DNA from: Liolophura sinensis
Lineage: Eukaryota > Mollusca > Polyplacophora > Chitonida > Chitonidae
Reading direction: 5' to 3'
NCBI RefSeq assembly: GCF_032854445.1
Contig: NC_088307.1
Coordinates: 4,652,001-4,716,000 of the forward strand
DNA length: 64,000 nt
The notes beneath the pieces are model-generated. The model was not told the origin of the DNA. It was given only the letters and a program-made list of their open reading frames with translations, and searched no databases. A program made the translations under genes and the position numbers. This document shows positions 34,955 to 45,967 of this stretch, one piece after another (the stretch's first letter is position 1; each line of letters begins with the position of its first letter).

Positions 34955-35165
34955 TTACTTTGTTGTGATTTGGGTATATGTTGTTGTGAAGAGCATATAT
35001 GTTGTTGTAATGAGCGTTTATGTTGTTGTAAAGAGCTTATATGTCGTTGTGAAGAACATGTCGTGAAGAGAGTATGTGTTGTTGTGAAGAGCGTGTACTC
35101 TGCTGTGAAGAGCGTATGTGTTGTCGTGAAGAGCGCATGTGTTATTGTGAAGAGCGTAAACCATG
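34955..35165. repeat. Tandem repeat, about 24-bp unit
   Basis: Units read GTTGTTGTGAAGAGCGTATGT with variation, about 8 copies. The Thr/Leu/Phe and Cys/Val repeat ORFs on both strands come from it. Confidence 0.88.
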
Positions 35166-35235
35166 TCTCACTTTTCATGGCTAGGTTTATTGTGCTGAAG
35201 TTGTCATATACTTAGAGACTTGTAGCATGGAGAGC

Positions 35236-35280
35236 AAAACCAGAGCAGCGAGGACAGTGTGATTATTGGCAAATGTCTAG
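35236..35280 (+). repeat. Dispersed repeat family B, short fragment
   Basis: AAAACCAGAGCAGCGAGGAC, then AGTGTGATTATTGGCAAAT matches the start of the family-B copies. Confidence 0.6.
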
Positions 35281-35335
35281 ATTCCGTAGACTTGGTAGTT
35301 TTATAATTTGTAACCTCAGTTTTCCATTGTCCAAA

Positions 35336-36570
35336 TGTCACGAATTCGCAATTTCTAGCTTCAGTGATCCTGGTAGAGTCATTCAGTTTTATTTCGAATT
35401 TCAGTTATATGCTTGTGTCAATTTCTATCTTCCGTTATAGTGCTAGTGTCACAAATTTGCGATTGCTATCTTCCGTTATAACGCTAGTGTCACAGGAGTA
35501 TAAAAACTTGGTCGAATCACCCATAAAAGTTATAAAAGAAATGGTTGCCTAGTGATAAACCCGCCAAAAATGCACTCTCGATCAAAAACGCCAATTTCTC
35601 AAACAAGCGAGGCGCTGTGTAGTTAAATTACAATGTAAAGATCAACATTAACCAGAAAAATTTATTTAGTGAAACTTTAAATTGTGCATATCTACGTGCT
35701 GTCAAAATTTCGTTTTGGTTTTCATATGTAAACACAAACGTTGTAATGTGATGAGTTTAGTTTAAAATATAGTTTAAATTCGTATTTCGGACATAATCTA
35801 TTAGGCTCCGTTCAAAGTAAAGTGAATTAAACAAAGTCACTATAGAGAACAGGTTGCTTTTCGAGAAAGGGTTCATTTTGTTTCCTTGGCAACACACTTT
35901 TTGGTGAGAAAAAATATAAACTGTCTTGCATTAAATAAGTGTTAGGAATTAGAATGGATAATTGGTTTAGTTATAATATTACGTAACGTGAGGCAACTAT
36001 AGAAAATCATACGTGAAATCCTGGTTGAGAACACATGAAGTTTTCTAGCTGTCATTAATATTAACATGTTAATGCGTAGCGGAAGTATAAGGCCGAACAT
36101 TGTTACATGTGTATTGAATTGGCCGGTGCATAACCGCGTGCTCAAGAATTTTTCAAAAAGATGCATTTGTGGTGCAGTGATTTCCTCTACTCAACTCTGT
36201 CTGGTGTAAAAAAAAAACAACATATATCAGTGCGACTTGAGGAGGCTACAATTTTTCGATGTTATGTCCTATACATCGCTTCAGTGCATGTTTGGAACTT
36301 TATAAGCCGCATGCTTGCCACAGAACAGGAAAAGAAGAGTTAAAACAGAACTAAGAAAAAGAGGTAGCCTCACCAGTATGTCAGCAGCTGTCACTCACAG
36401 CTATAGTCAGTTTCGCTTCTTGAGGTGCAAAGTCTCTTGCACTCGGGCCAGTTCCTCTTCTTACCTTACCAGGTCCTTTCTGACTGAAGTAATCCAGCCA
36501 AAGTCACGAATTTGCGGTGTCTAGCTTCGGTTACCCTGCTTATGTCACGAATTTCTGTCTTCCACTGGCT
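35336..36570 (+). repeat. Interspersed GTCACGAATTTGCG motif region
   Basis: TGTCACGAATTCGCAATTTC, then TGTCACAAATTTGCGATTGC, GTCACGAATTTGCGGTGTC and GTCACGAATTTCTGTCTTCC occur at about 35336, 35449, 36502 and 36546, each followed by a CTTC-plus-TTA/GTTA segment. The motif resumes as the tandem array at 39112. No gene was recognised between the copies. Confidence 0.6.
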
Positions 36571-36581
36571 TGTTATGATGA

Positions 36582-36629
<48 letters not shown>

Positions 36630-36657
36630 CCTTATATATCATCATAACAAGACAAGG

Positions 36658-36731
<74 letters not shown>

Positions 36732-36736
36732 CGGGA
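36567..36736. repeat. (TA)n microsatellite with an inverted-repeat stem
   Basis: Two long TA runs flank CCTTATATATCATCATAACA at 36630-36649. CTTGTTATGATGATGATATA at the left is the near inverse of TATATCATCATAACAAG, so the first TA run can fold as a hairpin. Confidence 0.92.
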
Positions 36737-38606
36737 CGGCTTCGCTGGCCTTAGAGCTTCCGTCTCGAAGTGGGATCAAACTCGGGTTCGGGTCAAAAAT
36801 TTTAAAAATGGTTGTTGCTGCTACCTCGCTTGGCACTCATGTGGCTTCGGCATGATATTTCTGTGGCAGCAGCACTTTGGCAGCATGGACTCGCCGTACT
36901 GCAAGACAACACAATATATATATATATATACACACACACACGCACACGCGCACGTAATGACTTCGTTATATCACTGCCAGTACGACGTAAAACCCGCAGC
37001 ATAGGTCCACATGCCTTTCAAGTTATGAAGTCGCTATAAATAATTCTGTTCATGTCTCGGTGGCCTTGTTCCCTTTGCAGCCAGTAGCTTTACGTCCGCT
37101 GTCAGTATAGTTAATCCCCAGATTTAATCAAGTATTACAAAATTTTGTTGAAATTAGTAAAGTACTCTTATCTTTGAGCAAAATGAACATGGGATCCCAA
37201 CAGATTTCCCTCTCATGAAAGATTGCCCTAGTGTGGCAAAGAACTTGCACATGACAAGTCTTTTGTTGCGCACAGCGAAACATGTAGCGTGCTGCGGTTT
37301 CATCTGTGACGTATTTGGTATACCTACCTTGAAGTCGCCCTGTTGACGCTACAATGGAATGTCCAGCGTCAGTGAAATGACGTAATACAACATCCCACTT
37401 CGGATTTCTGACGGTCCCCATTAGTTTCGATGACGTTACATTAAGGAAACTATTTCTACCCCGCTGTTAGTTGCGTACCATGCGTAAATATACATATTAA
37501 ATAGAGATGACCGTTCAAACAACATTCAAACGAGTGTGTCAAGCAACACACTAGGCGGTACGTTTACTTTTCCGAGTAATATCATTTCATGCTGTTTATG
37601 TCTACAAATAGAAGAGCTCGAGTTTGTTTACTTGTTAGATGTGCCTTTGTGATTTATATAAAAGGGATATATCAGAATTTTCTTCGGTGATAAAGCTGTT
37701 ATTTTGCACTGTTTACAAATATTGCTTTTATTTTTACATTTGTGATATTTTACACCAAATCGCCATGACGTGGAAAACATTTGTTTTAATCTGGGGTCAC
37801 CGGTATGACGTCATAAAACATGTGCAGTAAACTTTTACATTCCTACCTCACGCAACAATAAGACACAGCGTCATACATACGCAGATTTGAAATATCCAGG
37901 TCAATTGCAATGGTCTAACCTTGTTATTGATTGGTCTAAATGCGTGACCTTTGTGGAGAGTGGAAAGAGACCGGCAGCATGAAATATGCCGTCATTGTTC
38001 TATTCTCGTCATCTTGAAGGGTAGAATAGATTTTAACACCTTCGTTTTGGTGTTTGTTGTGTAACCCAATATCACTGAACCTAGAATACTGCGCACTCTC
38101 GGAATTTGACTCGATACAAAACAAGGTTGACCGGTATCGAGTTACCCTACAAGTAAGGGATATAGTTTCAATTTTGACATTGTAAATTGTCATTACTTTT
38201 CGATAGCAATGCAAGGGTCTGCATATTTGTTAGATGCTTTGTGTTATGTGACTGTTTCACTCAATGTCACCAGTCTTTAATGCAAAAATAGTGTGCCAAG
38301 GATGTTCAGTCAAACGCCTTCACTCTAAGTTTTTAAAATTTTACAATTAGAGTATAGTTGTATGTAATTATGGACGGAGAGTCCGTAATCTCTGACATCG
38401 GGCTTTATAATTATGTCATCTTCCGCTTTACTCTTGGTGTAGGTCGTTTATTCAACGTGTTGAATGATTTCGGAATTATTGAGCTGTTAATTTCTAACTT
38501 CAGTGTTCCTGTTAAACCACCTTCCACCTGCCGTCGCCACCGGCTGTTTGAGAACATGATCAACGACCGGTCCGTCCACCGAATATGATAAAACTTTTCC
38601 GGCCAC
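36737..38606. other. Intergenic, no recognised gene
   Basis: An unassigned minus ORF (37421-37128, 97 codons, His/Arg/Cys-containing) has no known family and no start-site support. A short TA/CA run lies at 36913-36952. Confidence 0.35.
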
Positions 38607-38972
38607 CACCGCTATGCAACGTCATGAGAACACTTGAGTCACCGGTCACCGCCGATATGCAACATCGTGAGAAGACTTGAGTCACCGGTCACCGCCGGTA
38701 TGCAACATCGTGAGAAGACTTGAGTCACCAGTCACCGCCGATATGGAACGTCATGAGAACACTTGAGTCACCAGTCACCGCCGGTATGGAACGTCATGAG
38801 AACGCTTGAGTCACCAATCACCGCCGGTATGGAACGTCATGAGAACACTTGAGTCACCAGTCACCGCCGGTATGGAACGTCATGAGAACACTTGAGTCAC
38901 CAGTCACCGCTGGTATACAACGTCATGAGAACACTTGAGTCACCAGTCACCGCCGATATGGAACGTCATGAA
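38607..38972 (+). repeat. Minisatellite, about 43-bp unit, 8-9 copies
   Basis: Units combine CACCGCCGATATGGAACGTC, ATGAGAACACTTGAGTCACC and AGT. Neighbouring copies are very similar, indicating recent turnover. Confidence 0.95.
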
Positions 38973-39111
38973 AACTGACTTTACTGTCAAGATTTCCTAA
39001 TTTCATAGCAAAACACTGTGACAGTTTTGAGGTGTTCTGTATTGTCAAACGCTTGTGATAAGAACAGAAGGACTTTTCTTTTACACGCTGCCACACGCTG
39101 CCATATCTTGC

Positions 39112-39275
39112 TCGCTTCCTTCGTTTTGTTGGTGTCGTCAATTTGCGATTTCTCGCTTCCTTCATCCTGTTGGTGTCGCCAGTTTGCGATTTCTCGCTTC
39201 CTTCGTCTTGTTGGTGGTGTCAGTTTGCGACTTCTAGCTTCCTTTGGCCTGTTAGTTTTTTTTATGAATTTGCGA
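39112..39275 (+). repeat. Tandem repeat, about 41-bp unit, four copies
   Basis: Units read CTTCCTTCGTCTTGTTGGTG then TCGCCAGTTTGCGATTTCTC. They are related to the interspersed motif at 35336-36570. Confidence 0.88.
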
Positions 39276-41659
39276 TATGTATGACTTCCGCTGGTATTTT
39301 GCTGTAATGTAATGGTGATCGTTAGTTTCCTTTGGCTCATACAACGTAGCAGCATTATCTTTATATTAGTAAATACATGGTCGAAGCTGTTTGTTGTGCT
39401 GTTGAGCCTATTGTCCTCTTGAAAAGCTAATGCAATTTTATATCCACACAATATCAAATGTGTTCGGTCCAGCATGAATATAGGGCGTCCAACTGCAATT
39501 AAATTGAGTATTATGTGAGAGATTACAAAACGGTATTGATAATTTGCTGGGTGGTGCAGGATATATCTGGCTCGCCAGGCTGAATATATATATCGTATAA
39601 AGGAGAGTAAAACGCAGCGACCAGTGGCTGATTCGACCTTACCAGCCTAATAAATCCTGTACCGCCCTGCATCGTTTCATGTAACATCACTATTGTCAAA
39701 AACTTTTGACAGGAAATGTCTCACGTTCAGCAGTTGGAATTCAAAGCGGCGTTTCACCACAGCTTTGCTTATATATAAATACTCCATTCTGTAGCCTTTC
39801 TGTCATTGTGCGGAACTATTTAAGCAGCATTCATGAATAAAATTGTTTCAGATGTTGGTTAATATCGTATTGTGCATACATGACATAAAAAGAATGCATA
39901 TCTACAAATAATTGCAAGACACAAATGTTGAGAGTTTTTTGTGTTTCTGATATTATTTCCTGTCTGATTAGCGTAACCTCAGTGACTTCGACGTTGTTCA
40001 AGATTTGTGAACAAAATTTACTTTTGGTGGCAGTGATGTAGAGCGAACGTAGATATCTGCCCATGCGCTGTATGGGGTATGACGATGTCACTTCATTACT
40101 TTCTATATGTCCAAATCATGTAAGGGCCTTCGTGGCCTAGACGTTAACATGCTTGTGCAGAACACTGACCCAGGAGCTTCTCACCAATGCGATTGCTGTA
40201 AACTGAACTCACGCAGACTTCCTCTTCGGTCGTACGTGGGAAGCTCTTGCAGCAACTTGTGGATGGTCGCGGGTTCCCCCATGCTCCTCCCCCCATAACG
40301 CTGGCCGTTGCCAGGTAAGGAAAATATCCTTGAGTACGGTGTAAAACACAAATGAAATAAATAAATTCAAACGATGTGTATAGGCTACATTATGTTTGGT
40401 CTGGATTACAAAGTTGCCATATTGCGTTTCGAGCCTAGTAAAGTCTGGTTTATGCACTACATACATGTTCATCGATTAAAGACCATCATGGTGAAATAAA
40501 CATTTCTGATAATTGTGTCGAATAAATGTATATTAAGGGACACCAGTCAAACATCCGGCCATGATTTGAACACATCAAATGTTTCTTTGTTTCCTTAATT
40601 TACAGACTTTATACATTATGTTGAATGTCTTTCAATATTGTATTAAATTTTTTTATTATTTTACTGGGTCATTGGCTGACGTACACTTTCTACATTTTTG
40701 TGTACTTTAAAGCCTGCTATTTAATTCAGTAGAGCGTTCTCGAGGCTTCGGTCTTTAAGAGTTTCGTGTTATTGTAAATAGCGTATACATTCTGGAAATA
40801 TGTATCGGTTAATTTTTCCTTACGTTGTCTATAAATGTGAGCGACGGAGTTTCAAGCTCGCAGTCATTACTCAAGTCCACTCCAGAGCAGTCATTTTCTC
40901 TCACTCACTTGAAAGAATTTTGCTGGGTTTGGAGATATCGGCTTTCACGCCATTCGACCTTCATCATTTGTACTCCATTTTCTGTACAGAGCACTCTGTG
41001 AAATTGTGTTTCGCCATGTGCCATTTTTGAGAAGTTATTGGGGAGCTTTTATCGCTCATTGTCTCTTTGTGCGATAACGTACATTTCATCCCAGTTTACC
41101 CTGAAAGTGACTTTGTGTATATTTCCTAGGAGTGAAACATACATCACCAGGTCGGCATCACGGACGCTACTTAAGAAGTTACACATTCACAGACAGTTGT
41201 GGGCCAACCATCGTGAGCTCGCCGTGCCCTTGTGACTTAACGGACTGTCATCCTTCGATTGGAAAATTCCTCGTCTCTGTGTATTCTATATTTACGTAGA
41301 AGCCGAAATATTCCATCCGGATTTAGATGCTGTCGTCCGTAAGAGACTATATATTTTGTAATTAATTGTATTGTTTGTATATTATTGTCAGTTTTATTAT
41401 TTGTCTATTTTATTCAAATATATAGGTATTAAACTTATTCAAGCCTTTTAGTGTTTCTTTGTTTGATCTTGTGTAAAGCCTATTGCTTATCTGAGAGTTA
41501 AACAAGCAGTTGTATGTCTTCTTTCACTCTCTGATAGTGGCACCCTTACAATTACTTTGCTAAACTATCTATCCAATAAACTGTAGTGTGAATTTAAGCA
41601 TGTGGTCTGTAAAACAAAGAAGCATTCAGTCGCATAAATCCTCCTAATAACTACTGTCT
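39276..41659. other. Intergenic with one SINE
   Basis: Only the SINE at 40120-40366 was recognised. ORFs at 40800-41235 have no known family. Confidence 0.4.
40120..40366 (+). mobile_element. Diverged SINE
   Basis: It carries GGGCCTTCGTGGCCTAGACG, ACTGACCCAGGAGCTTCTCA, CGTACGTGGGAAGCTCTTGC and a tail with GAAATAAATAAA. The body lacks part of the lower segment. Confidence 0.85.
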
Positions 41660-41663
41660 ATTA

Positions 41664-42065
41664 AACTACGCAAACGGCCACAGGTGCATTTACACTGTGC
41701 AAACGGTCACAGGTGCATTTGAACTGCACAAACGGCCACAGGTGCTTTTAAACTGCACAAAAGGCCATAGGTGCTTTTAAACTGTGCAAACGGACCCAGG
41801 TGCTTTAAAACTGTGCAAACGGACACAGGTGCGTTTAGACTACGCAAACGGTCACAGGTGCGTTTAGACTACGCAAACGGCCACAGATACATTTAAACTG
41901 CGCAAACGGCCACAGGTGCGTTTAGACTGCGAAAAGGGCACGGATGTATTTACTCTGCGCAAACAGCCACAGGTGTGTTTAGGCTACGCAAACGGACACA
42001 GGTGCGTTTAGACTACGCAAACGGCCACTGATACATTTAAAGTGCGCAAATAGCCACAGATGCGT
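41664..42065 (+). repeat. Minisatellite, about 30-bp unit, about 13 copies
   Basis: The unit is close to ACTGCGCAAACGGCCACAGG followed by TGCGTTTAG. Adjacent copies share variants (ACGCAAACGG), which suggests block duplication. Confidence 0.95.
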
Positions 42066-43514
42066 GGTCAACAAGGCCCCAGAAGCAACGAGTGTGGGGC
42101 AATTCCTTGTCCACCACCGGTATACCGTGACTAGTGCGGTGTTCGAGGGTTTCCCGTCAATCTGTCGCCCTTCCCTCCAGAAAACCGGTTTTTTTTACCG
42201 AAATGCTACAACATATGCAGATGTCCTCATACAGCGAAAACATCGCCTTCTTACATGATCTTTCTACTATTCTGAAAAAAATATGGCTTATGTGAAATCC
42301 AAAAAATGTCCAGCCGAATTACAGGTCATTTTCAGATAAATTCAGATAAACCGATATTGATTTTTGCACCAATTTAGATAATGGCGATGGAAGACCGTGT
42401 TCCATTTCAAAAAAAAAAGGAACTCAGTGATGTTGGATTATAGGAAATTTCTTAAAGAATAAAAATCAGCGATTGCTCACTGGTGTCTTCATAGCTTATT
42501 TTCAAACAGATGTGCATATAAAATAAGACTTCAACCAATATAAATTATAACATTGCTTACTTTTGTTATTCTTTACAACTTTACACAAAATACTTTTGAA
42601 AACCGCAACAAGGCATTACAAAGGGCACAATGCTGAAGCAGCCTACAAAGCAATAGGGGAGTTTCTAGATCGAACTCTAGTCGCCAAAGGTAAAAACAGT
42701 CCCACTGTGTCATGTGAGATGTGAAAAATGTTAGGCAACCTTTGTTGAAATTAATTTACTTTTTCTCACCCTTTTCTACTGGCACAAAAGACACCTCTTT
42801 TTCTTTAAGAACTTCTCAACTTCACAAACATTCAGTATTCTCATTTTTCTGTATCACTCGTCTCCTTTAAAATACTTTTTATGACACTTATCTTAGACGC
42901 CCATGTTATAGTGCATGTGATCAAAAATAGTTGCCTAACATTTTTGACCGGTAAAATGACACAGCTGGATTTTTTCTAACTTCAACGACAAAAGAGTTCG
43001 AACTCGAAACTCACCTATTAGGTATCGTTTTACATTTGAAGGTTTCCATGCAGAGAGAATAAAAGTGTACTGAGCAAGGCACCCTGCTACATTTGTTAAC
43101 ATTAGCCAATGTTCATTTGCTCAGCAGTTGACAAGAAAAAGCTCGAGTGTCAATGGTCAATAAGTGTCAGCTACTCTAAAGCTTTTCTACAATCCACGGT
43201 GTTTGTGTGATGTCTGCATGGCGGTTTCAAATACGGATGACATATTTATTTATTTATTTATTTTATTCGTCTTTTAAGCTGCAAATACGAATGACAGTAC
43301 AGAATAACCTTGAATTCCACATTTCTAGATCAAATAATGATCATTCTTGGGCTTCTGTTCTCGGAGGAAATTGACAACCAACACGTCCCAATAACCTAAA
43401 GCACATAGACACCATCATGCTTTTAAGGTCACTTAAATGTCCTACAATATTTATAAAAATATATCTAATATTTCAATTTGCTGATTTTAGTCTTTTACCA
43501 GATGCGGGTCGTCC
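42066..43514. other. Downstream of the receptor gene
   Basis: It probably includes the 3' untranslated region of the receptor gene (minus). AATAAA-type hexamers on minus lie at about 43244-43263, some 250 bases after the stop. No other gene was recognised. Confidence 0.45.
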
Positions 43515-45928
43515 TCAAACATAAATCAAAGGAGCTACCTTATTGACTTTGGACTTCACGGATTTCGAGGCAGGCGCTTGAGGACATTCAAGTCCTTCTT
43601 CGTCTGGACTTCCGGGTCGGCTATAACTTTCAACCACAATGGCGTCCTGCGTTTTTTTCACGGGCTGACGTTTATTTTTAGTAGACGACGGGAAAAACAT
43701 CGGTATCTCTGTACTTTTCAACTCACCGGACATTCCTTCAGAACATTCCCCGCAGTTTGAAACGTCGGTGAGTTCTATTACTTCTCCCAACACCTTTGAC
43801 GTGGTCGGTGTTTCATTGGGATTTGTAAATATTTCTCTCCATCTTTCCTCTTGTGACGGTTTCTGGTGGGCACCGGATGCTGCTACGCTGTCCGCCCATG
43901 TCTTCTGTGGTTCGGCTTTCGCTGTAACAAGTGTCTCTACTGATCTGTTTTTGGGATGAGCCGTTTTTGTAGGTACTTGTTTCTCGTTCGTGATTACGTC
44001 AATTCCCGAGTCAGTCGAGAGCTCAGACGACATGTCAACGTGTACACAGTCTCTGCCTGTCAGCCAATATGTCTTCTCCTTATGGTCAAGCATCTGAGAT
44101 AAAGAAAAAAATCCAATAGTTACTGACAGGAGTAGAGACTGAGCATGCCTAATACAGAAATAAATCGTTTGTTGTTTCATTTACTTGTTGTATGGCGATT
44201 TAGGGCATGGCGAGTTGGGGGGAGGGGGGGAGGGGACGGGTCTCCATATAATTAAAGTAGCGACGACAGTGTGATAGCTGGCAAATGGTCACACGTAACC
44301 GGTGAAATACGGTCTCTTGTCAATTTACCTGAGTTAGGGTTTTATTCTAATTGTTCATTTACATGCCCCTGGCACCATGGCTTAAGCTGAATTAGGTTTT
44401 AAATAATGCAGTGATGTCCATGGTCGATTGTTATCCTGCTAGCGCAGAACACTGACCAATACACTATGAGTTCATTCTGGCTTTCTCTCCAGTCGAACAT
44501 TGGATTTATTTATTTATTTATTTGATTGGTGTTTTACGCCGTACTCAAGAATATTTCACTTATACGACGGCGGCCAGCATTATGTTGGGTGGAAACCGGG
44601 CACAGCCCGGGGGAAACCCACGACCATCCGCAGGTTGCTGACAAACCTTCCCACGTACGGCCGGAGAGGAAGCCAGCATGAGCTGGACTTGAACTCACAG
44701 CGACCGCATTGGTGAGAGGCTCCTGGGTCATTACGCTGTGCTAGCGCGCTAACCGACTGAGCCACGTAGGCCCCTCGAACATTGGAAGGTCTCCCAGAAA
44801 CCTGCGGATGGTAGAGGGTTTACCCCGGGTTTTGTTCTGTTTCCTCTCATCATAATGTTGGCCGTCGTCGTATAAGTGAAATATTCTTGAGTATGGCGTA
44901 AAATAGCGGTCAAGAAAAGAAATTAATAAAGTAAATACTCATGGATACTTCCCTCGTGGGACGGTGACCAGGTGTGTGGACGAGGTAAAAATAACCCTCT
45001 GAGACATATAACAAAAGCACCCGCAATAAACTTCATGTCAAATCAAGCACCAACCACTGACGATGGAAGTTACGCTGGTACACACATATGTTTGATTTTT
45101 TTTTTTTTTTTGATTGGTGTTTTACGCTGTACTCAAGAATATTTCACTTATACGACAGCGGCCAGCATTATGGTGGGTGGAAACCGGGCACAGCCCGGGG
45201 GAAACCCACGACCATCCGCAGGTTGCTGCAAAACCTTCCCACTTACGGCCGGAGAGGAAGCCAGCATGAGCTGGACTTGAACTCACAGCGACCGCATTGG
45301 TGAGAGGCTCCTGGGTCATTACGCTAACCGACTGAGCCACGGAGGCCCCCACATATGTTTGAGCTTTCAAAGCAGGTTCATAGTATGAACTATGTGACAT
45401 TTGTAATATGCAGTGTCGGGTACCGGTCTGAAAGTTAGCTTCTTATTCCTTATTTGATTTACAGCCAGGGATGTAAACAATGGAGTATAATAGAGTGTAG
45501 CGGTATTAAATCATGAAACCGTGCTGGAAATCTGTCTCTATCTTGCCTCTATGTACTGATTCCCCCAAGAGATTTCTGATTTCAGTAAAACGGGATTCAA
45601 AATCTCGCAACAATGCTTGCTATTTGATACCGGACTTCGAGCTCTTGAGCCGTGTCTTACTATTCATGAACTGGACATCGGATGTGTTGGATCCATCCAT
45701 TGATGAGTCATAAGCGGTATTGTTGCAAACAGGTCAACCGGATGTCCCACACAATGGTTACAAATGTTCAATTTCTTTCACCGGGAATAGAATGAAACGT
45801 AATGTTGTCACGAGAAGGGGTGGTCGGACCTCGAGTATGTTTCATCCATCTATTTTAGTCCGGCAACTAATAAATTACTTCTTTCATTTTTACATTGTTA
45901 TGCATAAATACTTGATGCTGTAGGTTTT

Positions 45929-45967
<39 letters not shown>

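Noticed and set aside
36512-36855. Tyr-Ile repeat ORFs
   Set aside because: They are translation of a TA microsatellite.
37128-37421. 97-codon minus ORF with His, Cys and Arg residues
   Set aside because: No recognised domain, no splice or start evidence, and ORFs of this length are expected by chance here.
44534-44731. A recurring 65-residue ORF (AVAVSSSPAHAGFLSGRTWE and similar) at 283, 44534, 45122, 61962 and elsewhere that looks like a conserved protein family
   Set aside because: It is the translated SINE body. Conservation follows the repeat, it appears in both orientations, and it has no independent start or splice context.
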